Source: SCUN01 sp964343975 (lineage in GTDB: Bacteria; Acidobacteriota; Vicinamibacteria; Vicinamibacterales; SCN-69-37). From it: 11,959 nt of DNA. The stretch lies in NCBI GenBank assembly GCA_964343975.1, contig CAYFLU010000103.1, forward strand, positions 1-11,959, given 5' to 3'. A program made the translations under genes and the position numbers. How positions within the stretch are numbered: the first letter of the stretch is position 1; every line of letters begins with the position of its first letter. Below are positions 1 through 6,631 of this stretch, in pieces. Under the pieces are notes generated by a model. It ran no database searches. It was not told the origin of the DNA and saw only the letters and a program-made list of their open reading frames with translations.

Positions 1-1231
1 GCAGGTTCAGCACCGCGCGCAGCGTGTCGAGCGCGTCGAACGCCGCGCCCGCGCCCTCGTCGAAGCGCTGCTGATACGCCATCGCCGCGTTGCGCGCGGC
101 CAAGTCGAGCAGGCCGCGCTTGTCGCCGCGTTTCGGCACGAGCAGCTCCACCTTGCGCTCGGCGCGCTGCGACAGCCACACGTCGATGGCCTCGCGCTCG
201 GCCGCATCGAGTTCGCACGGCACGTGCACTTCCGGCGGCGGCACACGCTCGGCGTAGAACTGCTGCACCGCCGCGGCCACGACCTCGGCCTCGGCCGTCG
301 TGAAATCGATCACGGGCTCCGCCGGCGCGGCGTCTTCCCCTGTCGCGGCCGCGGACGTCATCGCCGCATCGTCGCCCCGCAGTTCGACGCGGTCGACCAC
401 GCGGCCATGGCGCATCTGGAACACCATCACGACCGTGCCCGACGCGCCGAGCTTCACGCCAAACGCATCGCGATCGCCCAGCCCCGGCGTCGCCATCTTC
501 TGCTGGCGATCGCGCAGCGTCTCGACCGTGCGGATGGCGTCACGCAGCTGCGCCGCGCGCTCGAAGCGTTCCTCGGAGGCCGCGTTGAACATCTCCACCC
601 GCAGATGCGACGCCAGCTCCTCCTGCTTGCCGTCCATGAGCAGGCGTGCCTGCTGCACCGCCGCGTCGTACTGCGCCTCGGAGCACACCGACTCGACGCA
701 CGGCGCGATGCAGCGCTTGATGTCGTACTCGAGGCACGGGCGGTCGCGCTGGCCGTCGATCACTTCGTTGCACGAGCGGATGCCGAACAGGCGCTGCGCC
801 AGCGTCATCGTGCGCCGCGCGAGGGACGCCGGCATGAACGGCCCGGCATACGCGTTGCCGTCGCGCTCCACGCGCCGCGCGACGAGCAGCCGCGGCGCGC
901 GCTCGGTCAGCGTCAGCTGCAGGTACGGATACGTCTTGTCGTCCCGCAGCAGCACGTTGTAGCGCGGGTTACGCTGCTTGATGAGGTGGTTTTCGAGCGC
1001 CAGCGCTTCGACGACCGAGTCGGTGACGATGACCTCGAGGTGGGCGGCGTCGCGGAGGAGGCAGTCGATGCGCGGATTCATGCCGCCGGCGCCGAGATAG
1101 CTCCGCACGCGGTCCCGCAGCACGCGCGCTTTGCCCACGTAAATCGTCTCGTGCTGGCGGTTGGAGAACAGATACACCCCGGGCTGCTCGGGGAGACGGC
1201 CGATCTGCTCCTTCAGGTCATGAATGGCCAT
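1..1231 (-). CDS. uvrC: UvrABC excinuclease subunit C, C-terminally cut by the window edge
   Basis: UvrC makes both incisions flanking a DNA lesion in nucleotide excision repair, after UvrA and UvrB have located the damage. About 410 codons are present, read leftwards from an ATG at 1231 (protein begins MAIHDLKEQ). The usual length is about 600-620, so the gene continues past position 1. An N-terminal GIY-YIG nuclease domain is clear: GVYLF at 18-22, IYVGKA at 30-35, Arg41, and the metal-binding Glu80 in EALALENHLIK. Four cysteines at 154, 166, 174 and 178 have the spacing of the UvrC iron-sulfur cluster. A UVR (UvrB-binding) motif spans about 199-237. The RNase H-like nuclease half with its catalytic Asp residues lies outside the window. 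The gene is divergent from the phosphatidyltransferase gene with 47 nt between starts, and no convincing promoter was found there. The identification rests on motif order and is secure. Confidence 0.97.
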   Translation of the reverse strand, partial: MAIHDLKEQIGRLPEQPGVYLFSNRQHETIYVGKARVLRDRVRSYLGAGGMNPRIDCLLRDAAHLEVIVTDSVVEALALENHLIKQRNPRYNVLLRDDKTYPYLQLTLTERAPRLLVARRVERDGNAYAGPFMPASLARRTMTLAQRLFGIRSCNEVIDGQRDRPCLEYDIKRCIAPCVESVCSEAQYDAAVQQARLLMDGKQEELASHLRVEMFNAASEERFERAAQLRDAIRTVETLRDRQQKMATPGLGDRDAFGVKLGASGTVVMVFQMRHGRVVDRVELRGDDAAMTSAAATGEDAAPAEPVIDFTTAEAEVVAAAVQQFYAERVPPPEVHVPCELDAAEREAIDVWLSQRAERKVELLVPKRGDKRGLLDLAARNAAMAYQQRFDEGAGAAFDALDTLRAVLNL

Positions 1232-1278
1232 GTGCTACTATCCGCTGGACTTCTCGGTCAGCGCAAACGCTGCATTTG

Positions 1279-2046
1279 ATGACATTTACCGGCCTTATCG
1301 GCGCCATCTTCAACTTCCCGCTGCAAGCGATCATCAAGACCTGCATCGCGCTGCGGATTCACCCGAACGTCCTCACGTTCACGGGCGTGTTGATCAGCGT
1401 CGCAGCCGGCTACCAACTCGCCCAGGGCCATTTCATCAGCGCCGGCCTCGTGATGCTCGGCGCGAGCGTGTTCGACTTCATCGACGGCAAGGTCGCGCAC
1501 CTCGGCGGCATGTCGAGCAAGTTCGGCGGCTTCTGGGACTCGGTGATCGACCGTCTCTCCGACCTCTCGCTCTCGGTCGGCCTCGTGTGCCTCTACGCGT
1601 CGAAGGGCCGTGTCGACTACGTGCTGATCACGTCGATCGCGATGGTCTTCGCCACGATGACGAGCTACGCGCGCGCCCGCGCCGAATGCCTCCTGCCCAA
1701 GTGCAAGGTCGGCTTCATGGAACGGCCGGAGCGCATCGTCCTCTTCATGCTCGGCGCGTTCACGAACCGCATGGCCGCCGTGATGTGGGTGATCGGCGTG
1801 CTGTCGATCGTGACGGTGATCAACCGGATCTACTACACGTATCTGACGCTCGAGGAACACCCGGCGCCCCAGCCGACCGGCTTCGCGGGCGTGCTGTGGC
1901 GGGCGTTCTACTGGACGGAGGAACGCGCCACGCTCCCCTACGATCTGTGGGTCGTGGCGATCCTGCTCTTCATCTGGGCGATTCCGCCGGCGTTCTTCGG
2001 CGACCCGATGACGGGCGCCGGCGCCTACGGCCTGTTCATCTGGTAA
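1279..2046 (+). CDS. CDP-alcohol phosphatidyltransferase family membrane protein
   Basis: Members of this family transfer a phosphatidyl or similar group from a CDP-alcohol to a second alcohol, making phospholipid head groups such as phosphatidylglycerol phosphate or phosphatidylinositol phosphate in the inner membrane. The 255-residue protein carries the signature D66-x2-D69-G70-x2-A73-x9-G83-x3-D87-x3-D91. All four metal-binding Asp residues are present, but the Arg normally following the Ala is His74 (codon CAC at 1498-1500). Several hydrophobic segments follow (about 36-64, 90-125, 150-185 and 215-250), as expected for a six-helix enzyme. I chose ATG 1279 over the adjacent in-frame TTG at 1276; no strong Shine-Dalgarno sequence precedes either. 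The acceptor alcohol cannot be told from sequence. It ends tail-to-tail with tdk, 41 nt away. Family assignment is firm, substrate unknown. Confidence 0.9.
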   Translation: MTFTGLIGAIFNFPLQAIIKTCIALRIHPNVLTFTGVLISVAAGYQLAQGHFISAGLVMLGASVFDFIDGKVAHLGGMSSKFGGFWDSVIDRLSDLSLSVGLVCLYASKGRVDYVLITSIAMVFATMTSYARARAECLLPKCKVGFMERPERIVLFMLGAFTNRMAAVMWVIGVLSIVTVINRIYYTYLTLEEHPAPQPTGFAGVLWRAFYWTEERATLPYDLWVVAILLFIWAIPPAFFGDPMTGAGAYGLFIW

Positions 2047-2059
2047 GCGCCGCGTGCGC

Positions 2060-2080
2060 GCGGCCGGCGACGCCGGCCGC
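2060..2080. terminator. G+C-rich hairpin between convergent genes, possible bidirectional terminator
   Basis: A perfect 9-bp inverted repeat (arms 2060-2068 and 2072-2080, loop GAC) sits in the 41-nt gap between the stop codons of the phosphatidyltransferase and tdk genes. Its position fits a shared terminator, but no T-run follows on either strand, so it is not a classical intrinsic terminator. It may simply stabilise the 3' ends. Confidence 0.45.
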
Positions 2081-2087
2081 TCCCTGA

Positions 2088-2660
2088 CTACCCCGCCAAC
2101 GCCGGATCAAAACACTTGCGGCACCGCGCTTCGTACGCGCCCGTCGCGCCGACGAGCACGCGTTCGGACGACTGCACGAGGCGCTGCGTGTGGTTCGCGG
2201 GCCCGCCGCACACCATGCAGATCGCCAGCGTCTTGGTGATGTACTCGGCGATCGCCAGCACCTGCGGCATCGGCTCGAACGGCTTGCCGAGGTAATCCTG
2301 ATCGAGCCCCGCCACGATCACGCGCTTGCCCTGATCGGCGAGCGTGTTCACGACGGCCGGCAGCTCGGGGTCGAAGAACTGCCCCTCGTCGATGCCGACG
2401 ACTTCCGTCTCGGGCCGCACCAGCTCGAGCAGCTCACGGGACGACCGCACGTTGGTCGACGCGATCTTCATCGAGCTGTGCGACACGATCTCGTCGTCGC
2501 TGTACCGGTTGTCGATCGCCGGCTTGAAGATCTGCACCGACTGCTTCGCGATCTGCACGCGGCGCAACCGGCGGATGAGCTCTTCGCTCTTGCCGGAGAA
2601 CATGCTGCCGGTGATGACCTCGATCCACCCGCCCGAACCCGCTTTCGGCTGCTCCATCAC
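2088..2660 (-). CDS. tdk: Thymidine kinase, class II (zinc-binding)
   Basis: This cytoplasmic enzyme phosphorylates thymidine to dTMP with ATP in the pyrimidine salvage pathway. The roughly 190-residue length is normal for the tetrameric bacterial/TK1-type family. Visible motifs are a Walker A P-loop GSMFSGKS at 18-25, a Walker B-like GIDEGQFF with Asp91 and catalytic Glu92, and two zinc cysteine pairs near the C-terminus (CMVC and CRKC). Between the pairs lies the lasso segment containing the VGATGAYEARC stretch that closes over thymidine. The start is either GTG 2660 or ATG 2657 (numbering here uses GTG). The ATG lies 6 nt and the GTG 3 nt after the efp stop codon, so tdk is very likely co-transcribed and translationally coupled to efp. 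No key residue appears to be missing. Confidence 0.96.
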   Translation of the reverse strand: MMEQPKAGSGGWIEVITGSMFSGKSEELIRRLRRVQIAKQSVQIFKPAIDNRYSDDEIVSHSSMKIASTNVRSSRELLELVRPETEVVGIDEGQFFDPELPAVVNTLADQGKRVIVAGLDQDYLGKPFEPMPQVLAIAEYITKTLAICMVCGGPANHTQRLVQSSERVLVGATGAYEARCRKCFDPALAG

Positions 2661-2663
2661 AAC

Positions 2664-3227
2664 TCAGACCCTCGAGAGGTACTCGCCCGTTTCGGTGTTG
2701 ATGCGGATCGTATCGCCTTCATTGACGAAGGCGGGCACGATCACGACGAGGCCGGTTTCACACGTGGCCGGCTTGACCTGGGCCGCGGCGGTCGCGCCCT
2801 TGATGCCCGGCACGGTCTCGGTGACCTTGAGGTCGACCGTCTGCGGCGGGTGAATGCCCATCGGCTTGTCTTCGTAGAACTCGACGTTGATCAGGCACTC
2901 GGGCAGGAGGTAGAGGGCATTGTCGCCCAGCGTCTCGGCCGTGAGCTGCAGCTGCTCGAACGTCTCGGTGTTCATGAAGTGATAGAAGTCGCCGTCCTTG
3001 TAGAGGAACTGCATCTCGTGCTCCTCGAGGATGGCGCGCTCCACGTCATCTTCCGCGCGGAACTTGTGGTCCACGATGCGGCCGGTGCGGATGTCGCGCA
3101 TCTTGGCCTGCATGTGGGCCCGCTTGTTGCCCTGGGTGAGGTGGTGGGTGTCGAACACCCGCAGCAGGTCATCGCCCATCTTGATGAGCATGCCCTTCTT
3201 GAGACGATTCGCGGTCACTGAACTCAT
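2664..3227 (-). CDS. efp: Translation elongation factor P
   Basis: EF-P binds the ribosome between the P and E sites and relieves stalling on polyproline stretches. The 187-residue length and the three beta-barrel domains match the family. Domain I is about 1-63, domain II begins near residue 64, and domain III ends in the typical TGEY-containing tail. In the domain I loop that reaches the peptidyl-transferase centre, the usual Pro-Gly-Lys-Gly-like turn is replaced by QGNKRA at 32-37. By alignment the tip position (Lys34 in Escherichia coli, Arg32 in Pseudomonas numbering) is Asn34 here, followed by Lys35 and Arg36. The known lysylation or rhamnosylation would therefore not act on the aligned residue. 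The start ATG at 3227 has a weak GGGAA ribosome-binding sequence at 3236-3240. It heads the efp-tdk unit and is divergent from hsp20. Confidence 0.96.
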   Translation of the reverse strand: MSSVTANRLKKGMLIKMGDDLLRVFDTHHLTQGNKRAHMQAKMRDIRTGRIVDHKFRAEDDVERAILEEHEMQFLYKDGDFYHFMNTETFEQLQLTAETLGDNALYLLPECLINVEFYEDKPMGIHPPQTVDLKVTETVPGIKGATAAAQVKPATCETGLVVIVPAFVNEGDTIRINTETGEYLSRV

Positions 3228-3259
3228 AGTCGTGATTCCCGGGTTGAACGGAACTTCGA

Positions 3260-3265
3260 ATTATA
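3260..3265 (-). promoter_or_regulatory. Putative -10 box for the efp-tdk unit
   Basis: On the minus strand these bases read TATAAT, a perfect sigma70-type -10 hexamer in the only A+T-rich patch of the efp-hsp20 gap. It would place the transcript start about 25 nt before the efp ATG. No good -35 hexamer is visible at 16-18 nt, so the call rests on the -10 box and its position. Confidence 0.45.
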
Positions 3266-3288
3266 GCCCTGTACGTTAGCATCAGGAC

Positions 3289-3690
3289 ATGGCCTGGCAT
3301 CCGGCGGATCCCGCACGCGACCTGCTCACCATGCAGGAGCAGCTCGACAGCCTGTTTGGACGGGCGACCACGGGCTGGGTGCCGGCGGCGGATCTCACCG
3401 AGACCGCGGACCGGTATGTGCTCACACTGGAAGTGCCGGGACTCACCCGCGCCGACGTCCAGATCGAGTTCCGCGACGACCAGTTGCTCGTCCGCGGCGA
3501 ACGCCCGGGCGCCGACTGCCCCCAACGCTATCAGCAGCTCGAACGCGGCCACGGCGCCTTTTCGCGCGTCTTTTCTTTCGGGCCAGATGTGGACCGGGAG
3601 GCCATCGTGGCAGACCTGGCGAATGGCCTATTGACGATTACCGTGCCGAAGACGGCCGGCGCGAGTTCGCGCCGCATCGACGTGAGATAG
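3289..3690 (+). CDS. Hsp20/alpha-crystallin family small heat shock protein
   Basis: Small heat shock proteins are ATP-independent chaperones that hold partly unfolded cytoplasmic proteins until other chaperones refold them. The 133-residue protein has a short N-terminal arm (DPARDLLTMQEQLDSLF, resembling the family's usual opening). The alpha-crystallin domain runs from about 32 to 125 and contains VPGLTRADVQIEF and the hallmark ANGLLTITVPK. A C-terminal I-x-V tail (IDV in RRIDVR) normally docks on a neighbouring subunit in the oligomer. ATG 3289 gives the best family match. Its upstream AGGA lies only 1 nt from the start codon, too close to be a normal ribosome-binding site, and an alternative ATG at 3331 would delete the N-terminal arm. 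It is followed 7 nt later by an HtrA-type protease, suggesting a shared stress-response transcript. Confidence 0.93.
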   Translation: MAWHPADPARDLLTMQEQLDSLFGRATTGWVPAADLTETADRYVLTLEVPGLTRADVQIEFRDDQLLVRGERPGADCPQRYQQLERGHGAFSRVFSFGPDVDREAIVADLANGLLTITVPKTAGASSRRIDVR

Positions 3691-3697
3691 ACACACC

Positions 3698-4861
3698 ATG
3701 AACAAACCGACGTTCATCCTGGGCACCATGCTCGTGGGCGCGAGCTTCGCCGCGGGCCTCGTTGTGAGCGGCCGCTTCCGCATGACCGAGGAATCGCTCG
3801 CGGCGCCCGCGCCCCTCGCCCCGCAGGCCGGCCGCGCCGCGACGGCCATGGCCGCCGGCGCCGCGCTGCCCGATCTTTCGGCCATCGCCGAACACGCGGT
3901 GAAGGCGTCGGCCAACATCTCGTCGACGCAGCAAGTGCGCGAACGCTACAACGATCCGTTCCGCTGGATGTTCGGCGACTCCACGCCGCGCTACGCCACG
4001 CGCAGCCAGCAGTCGCTCGGCTCGGGCGTCGTCGTGACCTCCGACGGCTACATCCTCACCAACAACCATGTGGTGCAGGATCCCAGCGCGAGCATCAAGG
4101 TCACGCTGCCCGGTCGCGAGGAGATGGCCGCCAAAGTCATCGGCGTCGACGAACTGAGCGACCTCGCCGTGGTGAAGATCGACGCGCAGGGCCTCACGAC
4201 GTTGCCGTGGGCAGACTCCGACAAGGTGCGCATCGCGGAGTGGGTGCTCGCGATCGGCAACCCGTTCTCGTTCAACCAGACCGTGACGCTCGGCATCGTG
4301 TCGGCCGTCGGCCGGCAGGGCGCGCAGCTCGGCGCCTACGGACAGATGATCCAGACCGACGCGGCGATCAACCCGGGCAACTCGGGCGGCGCGCTCGTGA
4401 ACGCGCGCGGCGAACTGGTCGGCATCAACACGATGATCTACTCGCGCACCGGCGGCTCAGAAGGCCTCGGCTTCGCGATCCCTGCCAACACGGCGCAGCG
4501 GATCATGAAGGAGTTGATCGCGAACGGCGCGGTCAACTGGGGCACGCTGCTCGACGTCGAGTACGGCGACCAGGCGATCAACACGCGCGTGGCGCGTCAG
4601 TACGGCATCACCGCCGAGTCGCTCGTGATGGTCTTCGGCCTCAGCACGTCGTCGCCGGCGTACCGCGCGGGATTGCGCGCGGACGACTTCATCCTCAGCG
4701 CGAATGGCAAGGCGGTCGCCGACGCCGCGTCATTCCAGCGCCAACTCGCCGATCTCAAGGCGGGCACCACCGTGGAGCTCGAAATCTTCCGCGACAACAA
4801 GCGGCAGAAGCTCAACGTGACCGTCTCGAGCACCCAGCAGCAGAAGCGCGCGGGCCGCTAA
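3698..4861 (+). CDS. HtrA/DegS-like trypsin-type serine protease with one PDZ domain
   Basis: HtrA-family proteases degrade or sense misfolded envelope proteins. The 387-residue protein opens with an uncleaved-looking signal anchor (hydrophobic 5-25, then Arg26 and Arg28), so the protease should face the periplasm from the inner membrane. After a Pro/Ala-rich linker, the chymotrypsin-fold domain (about 100-270) shows a complete catalytic triad: His124 in TNNHVV, Asp155 in ELSDLAV and Ser229 in NPGNSGGAL. A single PDZ domain follows at about 282-385, recognisable by SSPAYRAGLRADDFILSANG. One PDZ plus an anchor resembles DegS or HhoB more than two-PDZ DegP, but sigma-E regulation cannot be inferred. 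It follows hsp20 by 7 nt. Its last 50 nt overlap the convergent DNA glycosylase gene, so its tail QQQKRAGR is encoded opposite that gene's end. Confidence 0.94.
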   Translation: MNKPTFILGTMLVGASFAAGLVVSGRFRMTEESLAAPAPLAPQAGRAATAMAAGAALPDLSAIAEHAVKASANISSTQQVRERYNDPFRWMFGDSTPRYATRSQQSLGSGVVVTSDGYILTNNHVVQDPSASIKVTLPGREEMAAKVIGVDELSDLAVVKIDAQGLTTLPWADSDKVRIAEWVLAIGNPFSFNQTVTLGIVSAVGRQGAQLGAYGQMIQTDAAINPGNSGGALVNARGELVGINTMIYSRTGGSEGLGFAIPANTAQRIMKELIANGAVNWGTLLDVEYGDQAINTRVARQYGITAESLVMVFGLSTSSPAYRAGLRADDFILSANGKAVADAASFQRQLADLKAGTTVELEIFRDNKRQKLNVTVSSTQQQKRAGR

Positions 4862-5429
4862 CCGCGCGGCTGTCTCTCGCGATGCACCGCCACAACCGGT
4901 CGGTGCCCGCACTGATGCCGATGCGCGGCGTCCAGACGACGTCGCGCGCCGGCAGCCCGTGATCTTCGATCAGCAACGCGCCGCCTGTGAGATCCGCGGT
5001 GTTCTGCGCGCGTCCGATCCCGAGCGCCACGGTGAGGTTGCCCGGCCCGCGACAGAGATCATGCCGCGCCACACCCGCGCGCTTCCGGCGCCTCCGCATG
5101 CCCGCTTCGTCTTCGAGCGGCTCGAGCGCGCGAATGAGCACCGCGGCCGGAAACCCTTCCCGTTCGGTCACCGCATTCACCAGATAGTGCATGCCGTAAT
5201 TGAAGTAGACATACGCGCGGCCCGGCGGCCCGTAGAGCGGCGCATTGCGCGGCGTGCGCCCACGCGCGGCATGGCACGCCGGATCGTCTTCGCCAATGTA
5301 GCCTTCGGTTTCCACGACGACGCCCGAGGTCCGGCGGCCGCGGACGATGTGGACGAGAACTTTGCCGATGAGGTCGCGCGCGACGTCGAGTGTGGGCCGG
5401 TCGTAGAACGACACGGGCAGGATCGTCAC
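4812..5429 (-). CDS. 3-methyladenine DNA glycosylase, AAG/MPG family
   Basis: This monofunctional DNA glycosylase excises alkylated and deaminated purines (3-methyladenine, hypoxanthine) to begin base excision repair. The 205-residue protein shows the AAG family pattern: FYDRPTLDVARDLIGKVL near the start, VVETEGYIG with the probable catalytic Glu42 (equivalent to human Glu125), DPACHA with His53, the segment GRTPRNAPLYGPPGRAYVY, then NYGMHYLVN, and later LCRGPGNL. The C-terminus (WRCIARDSRAVSGPR) matches the family end, followed by 11 extra residues reading into the 3' end of the convergent htrA gene. The start is GTG 5429, which overlaps the TGA stop of the preceding HEAT-repeat gene as GTGA. 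This supports translational coupling in the uvrA operon and decides the start. No better ATG is nearby. Confidence 0.94.
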   Translation of the reverse strand: MTILPVSFYDRPTLDVARDLIGKVLVHIVRGRRTSGVVVETEGYIGEDDPACHAARGRTPRNAPLYGPPGRAYVYFNYGMHYLVNAVTEREGFPAAVLIRALEPLEDEAGMRRRRKRAGVARHDLCRGPGNLTVALGIGRAQNTADLTGGALLIEDHGLPARDVVWTPRIGISAGTDRLWRCIARDSRAVSGPRASAAGCSRRSR

Positions 5430-6631
5430 TTCCGCAGTTTGGCCAGTGCGTTGGCGGCCGCGCGTGCCACCGCCGCGTCCGGGTCCTTCACGTACGGTTC
5501 AACGATCCGCGCATCGGCGATGCCGCCGACGTGACCGAGCAGGCGCACGAGCTCGGCGCGCAGCGGCATATCGGTGGCCTTCGCCAGCACCGCCGCCACC
5601 GCGGCGCTTGCCGCCGGACCGGTTTCGATGAGGTAATCACGCGCCTGCGCGCCCGCGGCGCTATTGGTCACCGTCTGCGCCAGCACCTCGAGCTGCGGCT
5701 CGCCGAGACGGTCGAGCGCGAAGATGGCCGCCACGCGCACGTCGGTCGACGGATCGGTCGAGGCCAGTTTGCGGATCGTGTCGAGCGATGCGCGGTCGCG
5801 CAGGCGACCGAGGCCTTCCGCGCCGGCGCGGCGCGCGCCCGCATCCGGTGATGTCAGCGCCGCGCGCAGGCGATCGCGTGACGAGGGGTGCGCAATGCGC
5901 GCGAGCGCGAGCAGCGCGGCGTCGGCGAGCGGGCCGCGGCCGTAGAACGTGACACGGTCGCTGAGCGCCTGCACGGCGCGGTCGTTGCGCAGCAGCCCGA
6001 GCGATTCGCAGGCGAACTGCTGCACGAGGTCGTTGTCGTCGTTCAGCGCCATCACCAGCGCGTCGCCGGCATCGACCGCGCGGAGGCGCCCGAGGACGCG
6101 CGCCGTCACCGTGCGCACGAGCGGATCGCGATGCGCGAGCCCCGCTGCGACCCGCCGCGTGTCGGCCGGGCTCAGCGGTGGCAGTGCGATGGCGCCGAGC
6201 GCGTGCAGCGCATCGAAGCGCACGCGCGCGTGGCTGTCGGCCGTCGCGGTGATGAGGTGATCGATGACGGCCGGTGACGCCGTGCGCGCCGAACGCACCA
6301 GCGGACCGGCCTCGAAGGCGACCTGGGCGCGGCTGCGCGTGCCCGCGCCCGCGCGCTGCTCGGTGGCCGGCTCGGCCAGAAAGAACGTGAGCAGCGTGTC
6401 GATCGCCGCCACCTGCACGGTGTCGTCGCCGTCGCCGACGAGTGCGGCCACCGCATCAGTGGCGGAGCCGTACCCCGCCGCGTTGAGCTGGCGCAGTGCG
6501 TCGAGCTTGCGCGCGCTACTGCGGTCGCCGAGTTGCGCCACCACGGCCGCCCAGTCCTGGGCCGCCGCAGGCGCGAACGTGATCAGTGTGAAGACAAAGG
6601 TGGCGGTCGAGAGGAGCGCGCGACGCGTCAT
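5426..6631 (-). CDS. Exported HEAT-repeat protein of unknown function
   Basis: The 401-residue protein begins with a clear Sec signal peptide: MTRRAL, a hydrophobic core at about 8-22, and an AAAQ cleavage-like site near 22-26. It should therefore leave the cytoplasm. The rest is almost wholly alpha-helical HEAT-type repeats of about 30-38 residues with recurring VRxxAxxALGxL patterns (for example around VRFDALHALGAI, VRTVTARVLGRL, ARRAGAEGLGRL, VRVAAIFALDRL and VARAAANALAKL). Such solenoids are usually protein-binding scaffolds, and no enzymatic motif is visible. The start ATG overlaps the uvrA stop as ATGA, and its own stop overlaps the glycosylase start as GTGA, so it is the middle gene of a coupled operon. 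HEAT-fold DNA glycosylases (AlkC/AlkD) exist, but the signal peptide argues against that role. Gene model secure, function unknown. Confidence 0.88.
   Translation of the reverse strand: MTRRALLSTATFVFTLITFAPAAAQDWAAVVAQLGDRSSARKLDALRQLNAAGYGSATDAVAALVGDGDDTVQVAAIDTLLTFFLAEPATEQRAGAGTRSRAQVAFEAGPLVRSARTASPAVIDHLITATADSHARVRFDALHALGAIALPPLSPADTRRVAAGLAHRDPLVRTVTARVLGRLRAVDAGDALVMALNDDNDLVQQFACESLGLLRNDRAVQALSDRVTFYGRGPLADAALLALARIAHPSSRDRLRAALTSPDAGARRAGAEGLGRLRDRASLDTIRKLASTDPSTDVRVAAIFALDRLGEPQLEVLAQTVTNSAAGAQARDYLIETGPAASAAVAAVLAKATDMPLRAELVRLLGHVGGIADARIVEPYVKDPDAAVARAAANALAKLRK

Noticed and set aside
5426..6631. HEAT-repeat protein as an AlkC/AlkD-type DNA glycosylase, given its repair-gene neighbours
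   Set aside because: A clear N-terminal signal peptide implies export, the length (about 401) exceeds AlkD, and no AlkD active-site pattern was recognised.
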